This document shows, in pieces, positions 1 through 10,590 of a stretch of 64,000 bases of DNA. A model generated the notes under the pieces. That model had not been told where the DNA came from. It searched no databases and was given only the letters and a program-made list of their open reading frames with translations. Each line of letters opens with the position of its first letter. The first letter of the stretch is position 1. The stretch comes from Phylloscopus collybita (taxonomy: Eukaryota; Chordata; Aves; Passeriformes; Phylloscopidae), in assembly GCA_027886175.1 (NCBI GenBank), contig JAJNNQ010000100.1, positions 1,961,501 through 2,025,500 of the forward strand, in the 5' to 3' direction. The translations under genes and the position numbers were made by a program.

Positions 1-334
1 GCAGCCAAATTCCTGGCCTGCTGCAGACCCCGAGCTCCACACGCTGTGGTTGTCTGCATTGTGCTTCTGTGTCAAGAAATAGCCTAAAGAGCAGGAGGAA
101 TTTATAGAAAGTGTAACACTTACCAGGGACAACATTCCCAGAAGCTGGGGGTGCTTAACCCTTCCTTTGGTAATAAAAAAAAAATTAAAATTCAAGTTAT
201 CCTGGATTGAAACATGTGGCATTTGTGGCCATACCTCATTTATCAATTCATTAAATGCATTATGAGCCATAGATTGGGAGTGACCCTGTGGGAAATGAGC
301 TGGAAATCAAATACAAAGCAGCACCTCCCTCTCT

Positions 335-418
335 TATTTTCCAAACTCTGTTTTCCAAACCCTATTTTCCAAACTCTAGTTTTCCAAGCTCTGTTTTCCA
401 AACCTTATTTTCCAAAAC
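335..418. repeat. Short tandem repeat, TTTTCCAAACYCT units
   Basis: About six diverged copies of a 14-16-bp unit with core TTTTCCAAAC. Units vary at the CT-rich part. Confidence 0.75.
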
Positions 419-660
419 ATGCATCATTAAAACAACCAGGTGACAGCAGCCAGGTTTCCTTTGCACTCAGGATTAGCAAATGGTGCTTTGCCCAAATCCA
501 TATTAAATTTCCCAGAACTTTCAGAGGAAAGGGGTTTTCACCTGGATCTTGGATGTTGAAAGGGAGAGAGCTCAGAATTGTTCACATTACATACAATTAT
601 TTCATAAGTTCATTATATTTTGCACACTCGAAAACTCAAGTCTCCCATTTTTCTTGCACT

Positions 661-880
661 GGGAATTTGGATAACAAAATCATCTGGGATTGGGAATTTA
701 GCTAATAAAATTACCTGGGATTGGGAATTTAGATAACAAAATGATCTGGGATTAGGAATTTAGCTAATAAAATTACCTGGGATTGGGAATTTAGATAACA
801 AAATGATCTGGGATTGGAAATTTAGATAATAAAATGATCTGGGATTGGGAATTTAGATAATGAAATGGTCTGAGATTGGG
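661..880. repeat. 31-bp minisatellite with alternating unit types
   Basis: About seven 31-bp units built on GGGAATTTAG, ATAA and CTGGGATT. Two variants alternate, one with GCTAATAAAATTACC and one with GATAACAAAATGATC, giving a 62-bp higher-order period over the first copies before the GATAAT type repeats alone. Confidence 0.85.
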
Positions 881-984
881 TCCTTCCTTAGAGGCTTGAA
901 TGTGGATCCATCCCCAGCTCCTCCAGGACAACATTCCTGCCCAGCCAAGCCGGACTCATTCCCAAGGCAGAGCAACTTAGAGCT

Positions 985-1695
985 GCACTATTCATAAATA
1001 CACATTTATTTTTCATTAGAAATGCGTAATTACAGCATTTTTTTTTAAAGCATTTTCCCCTAGAAAAGTAGTTAAGCAACAGTACAAACAAAAGTGTTAG
1101 TCTTCTGCAAATACAGTTTTCATGACACTGAACAGAAAACAACAGCAAAAGGCCAAGACTTGCTGTCAAGGGATTTTTCCTTTTTTTTTTTTTTAATATT
1201 TTCCTTTTCTTTTTTTTGTTATAAACACCATAGCAAATTAAAAAAAAAAAAAAAAGGCTGTTCCAACAGTGAAAAATATCTGGAACTTTCTCTAGGTGGC
1301 AAAGCAGGTACTGCAGGGCAGCAATACCCCCCAACATCTGCAGACATTCCATTTTCACAGGAAGGCCCAACGGGCTGGCCAGGGATGGAGTCTCACAGTT
1401 TGGATGCAGGAGAGTTCTTCCTCTCCCTCTGAAAGATTTGTTTTGTCCTCTCTGAGTGGATTTTAGTGCAGCCCACGGGGTTTGGTTGTTTTGTTTTTGT
1501 TTTGTTTTTTTTTTTCCCTGAAGGCCAGGACTTGGGTTGGTGTCGTGATGCAGCTCTGATTGAAGCTGGAATTATTCCAGGTGAGGCCGAGCAGGGCATG
1601 GCTGGAGGTTCTGAGCTCTGGGAGGTTTTTCCAGCCCTTCCCACTCCATTTCTGGCTGGAGTTCACTGCCAGCTCCCCAACATTCCTCAGTCTTC
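985..1695 (-). other. BANP: Probable BANP 3' untranslated region
   Basis: Sequence following the BANP stop on the minus strand. A canonical AATAAA (plus-strand TTTATT at 1005-1010) lies about 690 nt after the stop, so cleavage near 985 is likely. An ATTAAA-type signal lies near 1193-1198 inside a T/A-rich segment and could give a shorter end. The UTR contains homopolymer A and T runs (1181-1250 and about 1503-1516). The end is predicted from signals alone. Confidence 0.45.
1005..1010 (-). terminator. Candidate poly(A) signal AATAAA of BANP
   Basis: Plus-strand TTTATT gives AATAAA in transcript sense, the first canonical hexamer after the BANP stop. Confidence 0.45.
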
Positions 1696-1767
1696 TCACT
1701 GGATTTGGATTGCTCCGTGTTCTATCTGCATTTCTGGCTGGATTGCTGATTGAAGGGAATCAGTGCC
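1696..1767 (-). CDS. BANP: BANP terminal coding exon with stop codon
   Basis: Last coding exon, 72 nt including TGA. It encodes GTDSLQSAIQPEMQIEHGAIQIQ, split here as GTDSLQSAIQ and PEMQIEHGAIQIQ. The acceptor is TCCCCTCTGCAG and the entry phase is 0. The end PEMQ(L/I)EHGAIQIQ is the known BANP C-terminus, which confirms gene identity and orientation. The intron from the penultimate exon is 4,013 bp. The 3' UTR continues to lower coordinates. Confidence 0.95.
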   Translation of the reverse strand, partial: GTDSLQSAIQPEMQIEHGAIQIQ

Positions 1768-4700
1768 CTGCAGAGGGGAACAGGACAGCAGGAAATCAAT
1801 CCAAGAGCGCTTTTTATTGGTGGGACCAAGAGAATGCCAACTTATTATACAAATATAGAGCTCTTGTGAATACCAGTGGAAAAAATTCCGGAGCGAAATC
1901 CACATGGATGTGGGCTCTGTGACAGTGGGAATGGGAACACGCTCACAAAAGGCACCAAAAATAACATCAAGAGTCTCCACGAAGCCTAATGAGGAAGCTG
2001 AAATAATGCAATTAGGATGGAGATCCATAAAATCGTGAGTGGCACCGAGGCAATTATTCCCTCTCTCTTCCCAGGAAAAGAACCAGCTCCAAATAAAGGA
2101 AATAAATACAGAGTCTGGCACCAAACTGGAGCTGTGGCAGGCACATCCCAACAGAGAGACTTTGGGAATAGGGAGCTGGAAAGGCCACCAAGGATGATCA
2201 TGGAAAAGACAGGAGGGAGATCTGGAATGCCAGAGCTGCTGGGGGTAAGGGGAGTGGAATCACCTGCTGGCTTTGTCCTTGGAATTCCCCAGCTGGAGCA
2301 GGATAGGGTCTAAAAATGCTGATTTTCCCCTATTTTGGGTGAGAACAGTCAGCTTTTCCTCAGAGGAAATTCCTCCTGCAGGCCTGATTCTCCTCACTTC
2401 CCAAGGAAAACCAGGAAGAAGCAAAAGTGAGCACGAGTGACCGAAACCTCCGAAGGAAAAATCTCTTTACGAACTCGCTGCCTACCAGGAGCAAGGCTGG
2501 GGAGGGAGAATCCAAATTCCTGGGAGTCAGGAAAAGCACCTGCAAGAGCTGTGAGAGGAGCAGCATCCATCCAGAACAGCTGCACTGGCCTGCAGAGAGC
2601 CCCTCACACCCAGGAAAGCTGCTCCTGCCAGCGGCCGATCACAGCACGGATAAAATTCCAAGCGCAGGGCAAGGATTTCAGGATTTTTTTTTTCCCTTTC
2701 TAAACTCCCCCTCCTTCCAGAGATCTGCCCTTGCTGGCTTTTCCCCTCATAAACGTCTCTAAAGGATGCTCTGTGCAACGCCCTGGCCACAGAATTCTCT
2801 CTCTGACAGGATTTTGGTGATAAAAAAGCCTCATTTGAGGCCCTGCTTTGTGCTCCCGGCCTTGAACCTGCCAAAAGATCCACAAGGGTGGAAAATCCAC
2901 CAGAATTCCCAGCTTTTAGGTTTTATGGCACAGTCCCAGCTTATTTATTATTCAAATTAAAACACCAGAAGTTCAAAATCATAAAGTGTTGCTCCCAAAT
3001 TCATTTATTTCTCTCTGCCTTGTTGCCAGTAATTGCATTTGGCTACAGGATTTTTTTTTTTTTGCTGTTTAATTTGAAGGGTATTTTGTGTTTGCTTAAA
3101 AGTTCAATAAATTCATGCCAAGGTGCTGAATAAATCTATGAGATTGCTAAACTGGATAGCACAAAAAATTTTAAGTAATCCTCCAAGTTTTCTTTCCCAT
3201 TTAGAGGAAAAGTGTATTGAGTAAATAGAATTATCAAATATCAGCACAACAGCAACAGCAAATATTGATCCAACCTCAGACTTGAGAGGGATTTACAAGA
3301 ATTTATATTTGGAATGATGGTGGGTTTTTCTTTTTCCAAATCTAACAAAATTTACCACCAGCATTGCATCTGAGCGCAGGATTTTAATCCAAATATTCTG
3401 TATTTCTAGACTTTGCAAACTGCTGTCAAAACATGAAAAGAAGCCAAGCAAAAATCATTAATGAATAGACTGAAAAGACAAAACTGAAGTGGTTTTTGCT
3501 CTGCTCCAGCTGAACTCGGAGCAGGGATTCATTTCAGGGAAAAAAAGGGCAGAAAACTGGTACCTTGTTGTGAGACATGAAATAAATCCACATTTCTGCT
3601 GTTTCAAACAGGGAACTGGCACAGAATCCGACCCAGGTGGAAAATAAATTCCACTTGAACGAGCTTTGATTGCTAAAGAGCTGCAAAATCCTTGGGAACA
3701 TCTCAGCACCTTGACAAAGAACCAGGTGGAAGTGCAAGTGCAGCCCCACATGGAGGGTTTTCCCTTCCCTCAGAGAAGACTTTTCCCTTCAGATGAGAGA
3801 AAATCCCATCTTTTTACCCAAAAGAAAAGCTCCTGGACTATGGATAAACTCTGAGCAACGCAAACACCAAGTTGGTTTCTCCAGCTCCTGTCCAGATCCT
3901 CAGTTTTCCCTTTGTGCAAAGTGAGGAAATATTTACGGCCGACTTGTTTTGGGGCTTGTCTGCTTCTCCTTTCAATCCCCTTTTCCTGTCACATTCCTTC
4001 CCTGCTTTCCCTGGGCTCCCTGCAAACCTCTGTGGTTAACCACAGCATTAAAAACCAACAAGGTGCAAAGTGTCCCTGAAGAGGGAGGAACTCCTGGGGT
4101 GGCTGCTGCTCTTGGGAACTTTGCTCCAGAATTCCTTCATGAGGAGGTGCTGGATGAGGAGGGAGCACAGGCACAGGGAGAAATCCCAAGGCAGGGAAAT
4201 CTGGGAATTCTCCAGGCTTGGAGTGGGGACAGCAGCATGAGGGACACCTCTCACTGCCTGCTTGGCTTATTTGGGGTCATGGTCCTCGTGGGTTCTTCCC
4301 AACTTGGGGTATCCCCGTTGTTCTAGGATTTATTAAATCCACAGGAGCAGCAGTGATGGAGGATCCATAAAAAACAACCCCTGCAGAACACCCTCAGTGT
4401 CCAGAGCACTCCTAAAAATAAAATCTTGACGAGGGCAGTGCTGAGGCAAAAAGAATCCCACAGCCACTTGGCTTCCCCGGGGAGGAAGCCTACGGAGTGG
4501 GATTCTCAAAACCACGTGTGACCAAATTCAGGAAAACGTGTTCCAACTGTTTTAAATCAACTTTGTGCTGCTGCCACCAAAGCTTCAAGCTGATGACAGA
4601 CTTTTTCTAGCCTCAGATTCACAGCTGTTCAAACTGATTAAAAACAACCAAAAAAAAAACCTCCCAATAATTCCTCCTCCGTAGCGGAGAGGATCAAGTG

Positions 4701-5780
4701 TTCACTTCCCACTGCCGCAGGACTTTCTGTTGATCAAAACAACTGGAAAACTGCTGTCAGGACAGGGATAACTTTTCTGAGGGAAGCCTCAGTCTGAAAA
4801 TACTTTTTGGCTGATTGCAGCCATGTTTTTGGTGCTGTCCTTTGCGATGGCTCTCAGCTTTCAGGGACACACCAGTGACCAAGATAACTTCTCCAGAGGC
4901 AGAGAAAGCACAGAAGAGCAGCCAAGGATCATTTCTATCTTAAACAACAAATCATGTTTCTTATTACAAATTATGGTTTTTTATGGTTTTGGAAAGAGGC
5001 TCATGAGCTGCCTGTATTGTGGGTAGACACAAAAGACATCTGACAGCTGTTTCAAGCACGTTAAGCACATGGAGAGGAGAAATGGAGGGAAGTGGAGAAG
5101 GAAGTGGAGAAGGAAGCAGAGAAGGAAGGAAATGGAGACAAAAGTGGAGAAGAACATGGAGAAAGAAGTGGAGAAGGAAGCAGAGAAGGAAGAGGAGAAG
5201 GAAGGAAATGGAGATGAAAGTGGAGAAGAACATGGAGAAGGAAGTGGAGAAGGAAGGAAGCAGAGAAGGAAGCGGAGAAGGAAGAGGAGAAGGAAGGAAA
5301 TGGAGATGAAAGTGGAGAAGAACATGGAGAAGGAAGTGGAGAAGGAAGGAAGCAGAGAAGGAAGCGGAGAAGGAAGTGGAGAAGGAAGCAGAGAAGGAAG
5401 CAGAGGAGGAAGCAGAGAAGGAAGTGGAAAAGAACGAGGAGAAGGAAGTGGAGAAGAACATGGAGAAGAACGTGGAGAAGGAAGTGGAGAAGAATGTGGA
5501 GAAGGAAGAGGAGAAGGAAGCAGAGAAGGAAGGAATGGAGACGAAAGTGGAGAAGAACATGGAGAAGGAAGTGGAGAAGGAAGGAGAGAAGGAAGGAGAG
5601 AAGGAAGAGGAGAAGGAAGCAGAGAAGGAAGAGGAGAAGGAAGGAAATGGAGACGGAAGCAGAGAAGGAAGCAGAGATGGAAGAGGAGAAGGAAGAGGAG
5701 AAGGAAGAGGAGAAGGAAGAGGAGAAGGAAGAGGAGAAGGAAGCAGAGAAGGAAGAGGAGAAGGAAGGCTGGCTCCGTAC
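1768..5780 (-). other. BANP: BANP last intron
   Basis: A 4,013-bp intron between the penultimate and terminal coding exons. Its donor side (5070-5768) is the polypurine/polypyrimidine array described separately. The remainder, 1768-5069, is nonrepetitive at the level I can read, with T-runs near 2685 and 3050. No CR1 tail or coding exon was recognised there. Confidence 0.85.
5070..5768. repeat. 700-bp polypurine (GGAGAAGGAA) array
   Basis: The plus strand is nearly all purine for about 700 bp, built from GAAGGA, GTGGAGAAGGAA and GCAGAGAAGGAA hexamer-based units with occasional ACATGG or AACGTGG interruptions. Longer blocks (AAATGGAGATGAAAGTGGAG and neighbours) recur, so the array has higher-order structure. 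In BANP transcript sense it is a CU-rich tract starting about a dozen bases after a splice donor. The long open frames on both strands (Glu/Lys/Arg-rich on plus, Ser/Phe/Leu-rich on minus) follow from composition. Confidence 0.95.
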
Positions 5781-5924
5781 TTGGCTGCTGGCAGCGTGGT
5801 CCGTGACGGGCGTCAGCTGCACGTACTGCACCTGGATGTCGCTGCCCTGCAGCGGGGAGCCGTCCACGCCGCCGGCCGCGGGCTCGGCCGAGGCCACGGC
5901 GATCAGCTGGGCCCCCTGCAGCAC
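5781..5924 (-). CDS. BANP: BANP penultimate coding exon
   Basis: A 144-nt, phase-0 exon of 48 codons reading VLQGAQLIAVASAEPAAGG, then VDGSPLQGSDIQVQYVQ, then LTPVTDHAASSQ. The block from VLQGAQ through QVQYVQL is characteristic of the BANP C-terminus. The acceptor is CCTGCCTCCCACAG and the donor is CAA/GTACGG, so the -1 base of the donor is A, not the usual G. The exon is much richer in G+C and CpG than the surrounding intron. About a dozen bases past the donor begins a 700-bp polypyrimidine tract in transcript sense. The reading frame stays open into that tract if the donor is not used. Confidence 0.95.
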
Positions 5925-6391
5925 CTGTGGGAGGCAGGAGAGACAGTCAGAGCTGGCAGTGCCACCAAGGGCTGTCGGATTATCCCGGTTTTGACCCACA
6001 GACGGGGTGCCTGAGAGGTGTTTTTAAGGCTTTTTCATGCCATCACAATCAGAAGCCGAATTATTTCCTAATTACAACACCTTATAAGTGGTTTTTGGCC
6101 CATCAGCTTTTGCCACACAATGCTGATAATGCCTTAAAGCCAAGCATCTAAAAATACCCCTCGTGGGTCCTACTACTGTTCTATTCCTCCAAAATATCTG
6201 GTCTTTATGCAAGGTCATCATTTGAAACTTGTTTCCAGTTCCATTTCTCTCTCTACAACATCTGTCCTATCCCATGGCCTTTCTAAGTCAGCATTTTCTA
6301 TCTCAGAGTTTGCACACAGAGGCACAAGACTGTGTGAGCCTTCTGTCGGGCTTTGAGAATTCCCTACAAATCCATTTCAGCACCAAGGGAG

Positions 6392-6795
6392 TGCTGCCTT
6401 AAGTTTTAGCTTTTATGGTTTTCAGATTCTGTGCTGCATTGTTATATAACTCTGATTATAGATTATAATGATATTATTATATATTATATAATATTATATT
6501 TTATAGCCAGTTCTCCTCACAGCTCACTCAGACACAACAATCCTTTTCCAGCCCCAGAACCAAGGACACTGCTGCAGCTTCAGGCCCAGAAGGTGCAAAA
6601 AGCAGCAAATCGAGGAGAGCAAACTGGGAGGATGGGACTGCACAACCTCGAGTGTAATTGGACAATGAACCCCAATATGGAAATGAACCAAAACTTCTAA
6701 AAGTGTGGAAACTCGTGACTGGGGGTCCATCCTGAGTCCATTTTGGGTCCATGTTGGGTAGAGCCACAGTCAGGCTCTTGTACTGCCCAAGGTGT
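6392..6795 (+). mobile_element. LTR-like fragment, ancient endogenous retroviral type
   Basis: Starts TGCTGCCTTAAG and shares several blocks with the copy at 46305-46700: the TTCTGTGCTGC block, the GGATGGGACT block, the GGACAAT-AACCCCAATAT block, the GTGTGGAAACTCGTGA region and AGGCTCTTGTACTGCCCAAGG. The 3' part with the AATAAA is missing, and an AT-rich insert (about 6440-6510) interrupts the 5' half. A minisatellite follows directly. No internal retroviral coding was seen. The LTR call is inferred from architecture. Confidence 0.5.
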
Positions 6796-6799
6796 ATCC

Positions 6800-7022
6800 A
6801 GACAATTCCAACCAGGAACACCTCAAGAACCATCAAAACAATTCTAACCAGGAATATCCCATGAACTTCCAAACAGCACCAGGAATACCCCATGAAACAC
6901 CCAAACAAATCCAACCAGGAATACCTTGTGAACCATCCAATCAAATCCAACCAGGAACACCTCATGCACCATCCAAATAACAGAACCAGGAACACCCCAT
7001 GAACCACCCAGACAAATCCAGA
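6800..7022. repeat. Minisatellite, ~36-bp CCAACCAGGAAYACC units
   Basis: About six diverged units carrying CCAACCAGGAACACC, CATGAACCATCC and AAACAAAT in order. It begins where the LTR-like fragment stops. Confidence 0.8.
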
Positions 7023-8090
7023 TCCAACACCAAAAGCCACTAAAGGAACCACAAGAGAAGCTGTCCCTCAGCCCCAGCTGCTCCCAGGAGGGTTTCCCAC
7101 AAAACATGGAGCACATGGATTCCCCACGCTGGATGCTCAATGCATTTGGCCTTGTGGGATTGATAATTATGTTAATTATGACAAATTCATTGGGACAGAG
7201 TGACAGATCCCACTGTGATAACATCAGACGTCACTGAGCAAGGTTTTCCTGCACGAACACCCAGATCCAAGATATTCCTTCCCACAGCCAAGGCATTCAT
7301 TACAGCAATGCTTATATCCCTATCAACAGGAAGGTGTAGATTTAGGAATTCCTGATTCATGCTTATGCTTATCCCAATATGTTGGATGGAGAAGATAAGT
7401 CCCTCACAGGCTTCAAACTCACAGAAAAACTGATCCATCTCAAAGCACTTAAAAATGGGCTTGGGATAAACGCATTTTAATTCCCTTCTTGAAAGAAAAA
7501 TCAGAATAAAATAAATATATATAAAAAAAAATAACAAGGCCCCCTTGCATTTCTCAAACCCAGCCCCACATTCAGGTTTCATTTTTACGAGCCACAAATG
7601 AGGGATTTTTAAACATTTGAACACAACGAACAAAAGGAATCTTTCAAACCAAAGGAAGAGAACAAAGAGCAAAAAATAACATTGTTCACAGAGGTTCTGC
7701 TGACCAAAGGATGATTTCTCAGCTGATCTGTGGGTGGGTGGCCATGGATGAGGGAGTGGACCCAAATTTCCCCGGGGAGCGTGGGAGGAAGAGGAGGTGA
7801 CCTCCAGGAATGACCTCCAGGGTGTTGTCAGGATTTTATTGGGATCTTGGGTGTTCTGAGACAGCACCAGCACCAAGCTGCTCCAGGATGACCCAGTCTG
7901 CTTTTAGGGAATAAGCAGAATTCTCTCATCCCACAGTATTAGTTTTGGAACCACCCGATGCTGTCAGGATCACCCTCTGTCCCACTCATCCCCTGCAGGT
8001 CTGAAATGACTTTTTTTTTTTTTTTTTCTCATTTATTTCTCAGCTGGAAAGTTCAGAAGGGCTGAGAGTGACTGAAGAACCCCATGAGCA
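7023..8090. other. Intron segment without recognised element
   Basis: Nonrepetitive intronic DNA with one T-run near 8011-8027. A 229-codon minus-strand open frame (7187-7876) has no domain, splice or family support. Confidence 0.4.
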
Positions 8091-8212
8091 CAGAGTCCTG
8101 GAATAGTTTGGGTTGGAGCACCTGGGATAGTGGAGTTCCTGTCCATGACATGGGGTGGGATGACCCTAAAGGAATCCAACCCAACCATTCTGGGATTCTG
8201 GGATTCTCCCAC
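8091..8212. mobile_element. CR1 3' tips in inverted arrangement
   Basis: 8119-8212 reads as a sense CR1 tail (GGGATAGTGGAGTTCCTGTCC ... CCATTCTGGGATTCTGGGATTC). The preceding 8091-8118 reads as the same tip in antisense (CAGAGTCCTGGAATAG, then TTTGGGTTGGA). The two tips form an imperfect inverted repeat with a loop of about 65 bp. Confidence 0.6.
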
Positions 8213-8591
8213 TGACCCAAATCTCTGCCTTTCTCTTTAGGCTTTTCCCTCTCCTCTCCCCCTTTTTTTTTTTCCCTTTGTCATACTCTCTTCAAAGTCT
8301 TGGTGATTTGGGACATGAAAACAATTGATCTCCCAAATTTCGCTATTTTGACCCTTCTTCAGTGAGATCTTTACCACAGAAAGCATAATAAAATGGATAT
8401 TGATCATGAAAACCAGCTACTTTCTCGGCTCTCTTTCTTTTCAAGTCCATTTTATCCCATAACAAATAATTCCCATTTAACATTCAACTGCCAAGCATGG
8501 AAAGGAATTTTTTAAAAAGGAATTAAAAGTAAGAAATTTTCTCTCAATTTCTTCCGAAATTATTCAAACATGGTTCATTTCCTATCACATC

Positions 8592-8706
8592 CTTTGAACC
8601 TTCTGAACCCCATTTTGAACCCTCTAAAACATTTGAACCTTCTAAAAGCCATTTTTGAGCCTCCCAAAACACATTTTGAACCTTGTAAACCCCACTTTTG
8701 AACCAT
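8592..8706. repeat. Short tandem repeat, CATTTTGAACCTTCTAAAA units
   Basis: About five diverged 22-27-bp units with TTTGAACC(T/C)TCTAAAAC cores. Confidence 0.7.
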
Positions 8707-10227
8707 TCTTGCTACTGTTGTGAGCACTTTTATTAATCTGAGCAAGCACATGTGTTTTCCTACCTATAAAAGCTAAAAAAACCCAAGATATATTGGGATT
8801 TTGGTGCCTTTTTTCCATGTTTTTCCCCCGTTTCTACAGCAGGAATGCAGTAAAAGATGGTGTTTCTTTAAATCAGAGTGAGGTTTGGAATCCCAGAACG
8901 AGTGGATGTTTCTGGAAGCTGAAAATCCTGGGACACTGATGGCCAAACACATTCAAATGACAAACACAGCTCCTCCAAATGATAAGAAGCTCTGCTGATA
9001 AGAGTTCTCTTCAAAAAGATAACTCCCCATCCCTGATTCTTTTCAGCCTGAAACTTTTGGAGCCTTAAACTAAAACCACCTCCTGCATTTAGTGCCAGGA
9101 AAACATTCATTTGGTGGCTCACATCCTCAAATATTCCGATACGAAGGAAATGCAGGGCTGTGGGATAAAGGCTTTGCAGAAAATCCCACTGCAAAGAGCT
9201 TTCAGGTGCTTTATTCCCATTAATATCCCAATTAATTGCTCTGAAAATAGAAGTCTGTCAAACAAAATAAAAAGCATCCACTGCTCTTAAAGTGAGGGTT
9301 TCTCTGGGAGTTTCATGAGCTGCTTCCTCGGAGACCCCCCCTTCCCCAACAACAACTTGTACCTAAATTTGTTTTTTCTTTCTGACACGAAACGTGCCGA
9401 TACGAAAAGAAATTCAGCATAAATCAAAGCAGTTGGGAGCGGAGGAACTGTCCCTGCTGTGCATTTCTGGGAGTGCTGAGTGGAACCGAGCAAGAAAGTG
9501 ACCTTAAATCTGTCAAAGCTTCATTAGGGAACCCCCTGCAGAGCCATAGAACAGGGAGCACCTCCTGGAAATTCCCCAAAATCACAGGCATGGAAAAGGA
9601 AGCTGATTGCAGCTCCACGGAGTGGGGAGAAAGCAAAAGGAGAATTCCGGAGTGTGTTTTTAGCAGGGGCATTATTTAATTGTGTAAGAAGAATAAACCA
9701 TCCCAGCTGCTTTCTCTGAGATTCCCCTCCCGTCCTGGAGAAATGTGGGAGCACAGCCTGCAGCCATTGTGTCACCTCAATTTCCCCCCCAAATTCCCTT
9801 TTCCTGCCTGCCAGGGGTGGGTGCAGTGAGAGGAGGGATGGCAAAGTGTGGCTCTGCTTTGATTTCTGGCAGGGATGGGTTCAGGCTCTGAACAGTGATG
9901 TCAAACGCATCAAATCCAAATGCAGATTTCCACCGAAAATCCGCTTGAGACCAACACACGTGCAAAGGTTAATTATAATTATAATTAATTGGCAGTTCGA
10001 GTGCAGATGGAATTTCAGTAGAAACGACTGGTCATGGAGACAGGAGTTACCTCATCTCATCTCCTGTATCCAGTGCAAGGGGATATCAGGAAGAAAGGAA
10101 ATCTGGATGGTTCCTCTGACTCATCTCCTGCTCCGAGATCCTCCCAGGGAGTTCTGCTCTGAGGGAAACTTCTCAGGATGGCTCTGGAGTTACCCCATGG
10201 CTCTTCCCAAAACCAACCTGCGCTCCA
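8707..10227. other. Intron segment without recognised element
   Basis: No repeat family or exon recognised. A short AATTATAATTATAATTAATT stretch lies near 9970-9990. Confidence 0.4.
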
Positions 10228-10590
10228 GAGGGATGGAGCACCTTTCCTACAGGGAAAGCCTGGGAGAACTGGGATTGTTCAGCTTGGAGAAGCTGCAGGG
10301 TGACCAAACTGTGACCCTGGAGGGCCTGAAGGGGCTCCAAGAAAGACGAGGAGAGACTTTGGACAAGGGATGGAGGGACAGGACACAGGGAATGGCAGGG
10401 ACAGACAGGATGTTGGGAAGGAATTCCTCCCTGTGAGGGTGCTGAGGTGCTAGAATGGAATTCTGAGAGAATTGCTGGCGTCCCCATCCCTGGGTATGTC
10501 CCCTGGATGGGGCTTGGAGCAAACTGGGATAGTGGAAGGTGTCCCACGGCAGGGGTGGCACTGGGTGAGCTTTAAGGAGCTCACCTCAGG
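10228..10590 (+). mobile_element. CR1 retroposon 3' fragment, sense
   Basis: Carries the avian CR1 tail blocks in order: GGGATGGAGCACCTTTCCTAC, GGATTGTTCAGCTTGGAGAA, GGAAGGAATTCCTCCCTGTG, GGGATAGTGGAAGGTGTCCC and GGCAGGGGTGGCACTGG. It is 5'-truncated and noncoding. Confidence 0.85.

Larger units (their letters stand above)
1..984. other. Downstream flank of BANP, no gene seen
   Basis: About 1 kb beyond the predicted BANP end. It contains two short tandem arrays (335-418 and 661-880) and otherwise nonrepetitive, AT-leaning sequence. The 163-codon open frame on the plus strand from 214 runs through the arrays and has no recognisable protein features. Confidence 0.5.

Noticed and set aside
5069..5806. 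245-codon plus-strand frame rich in Glu, Lys and Arg
   Set aside because: It translates the polypurine array. Other frames of the same array are open too, and no start context, splice or family support exists.
7187..7876. 229-codon minus-strand frame
   Set aside because: No family resemblance. It contains a T-rich antisense stretch giving a false membrane-like segment.
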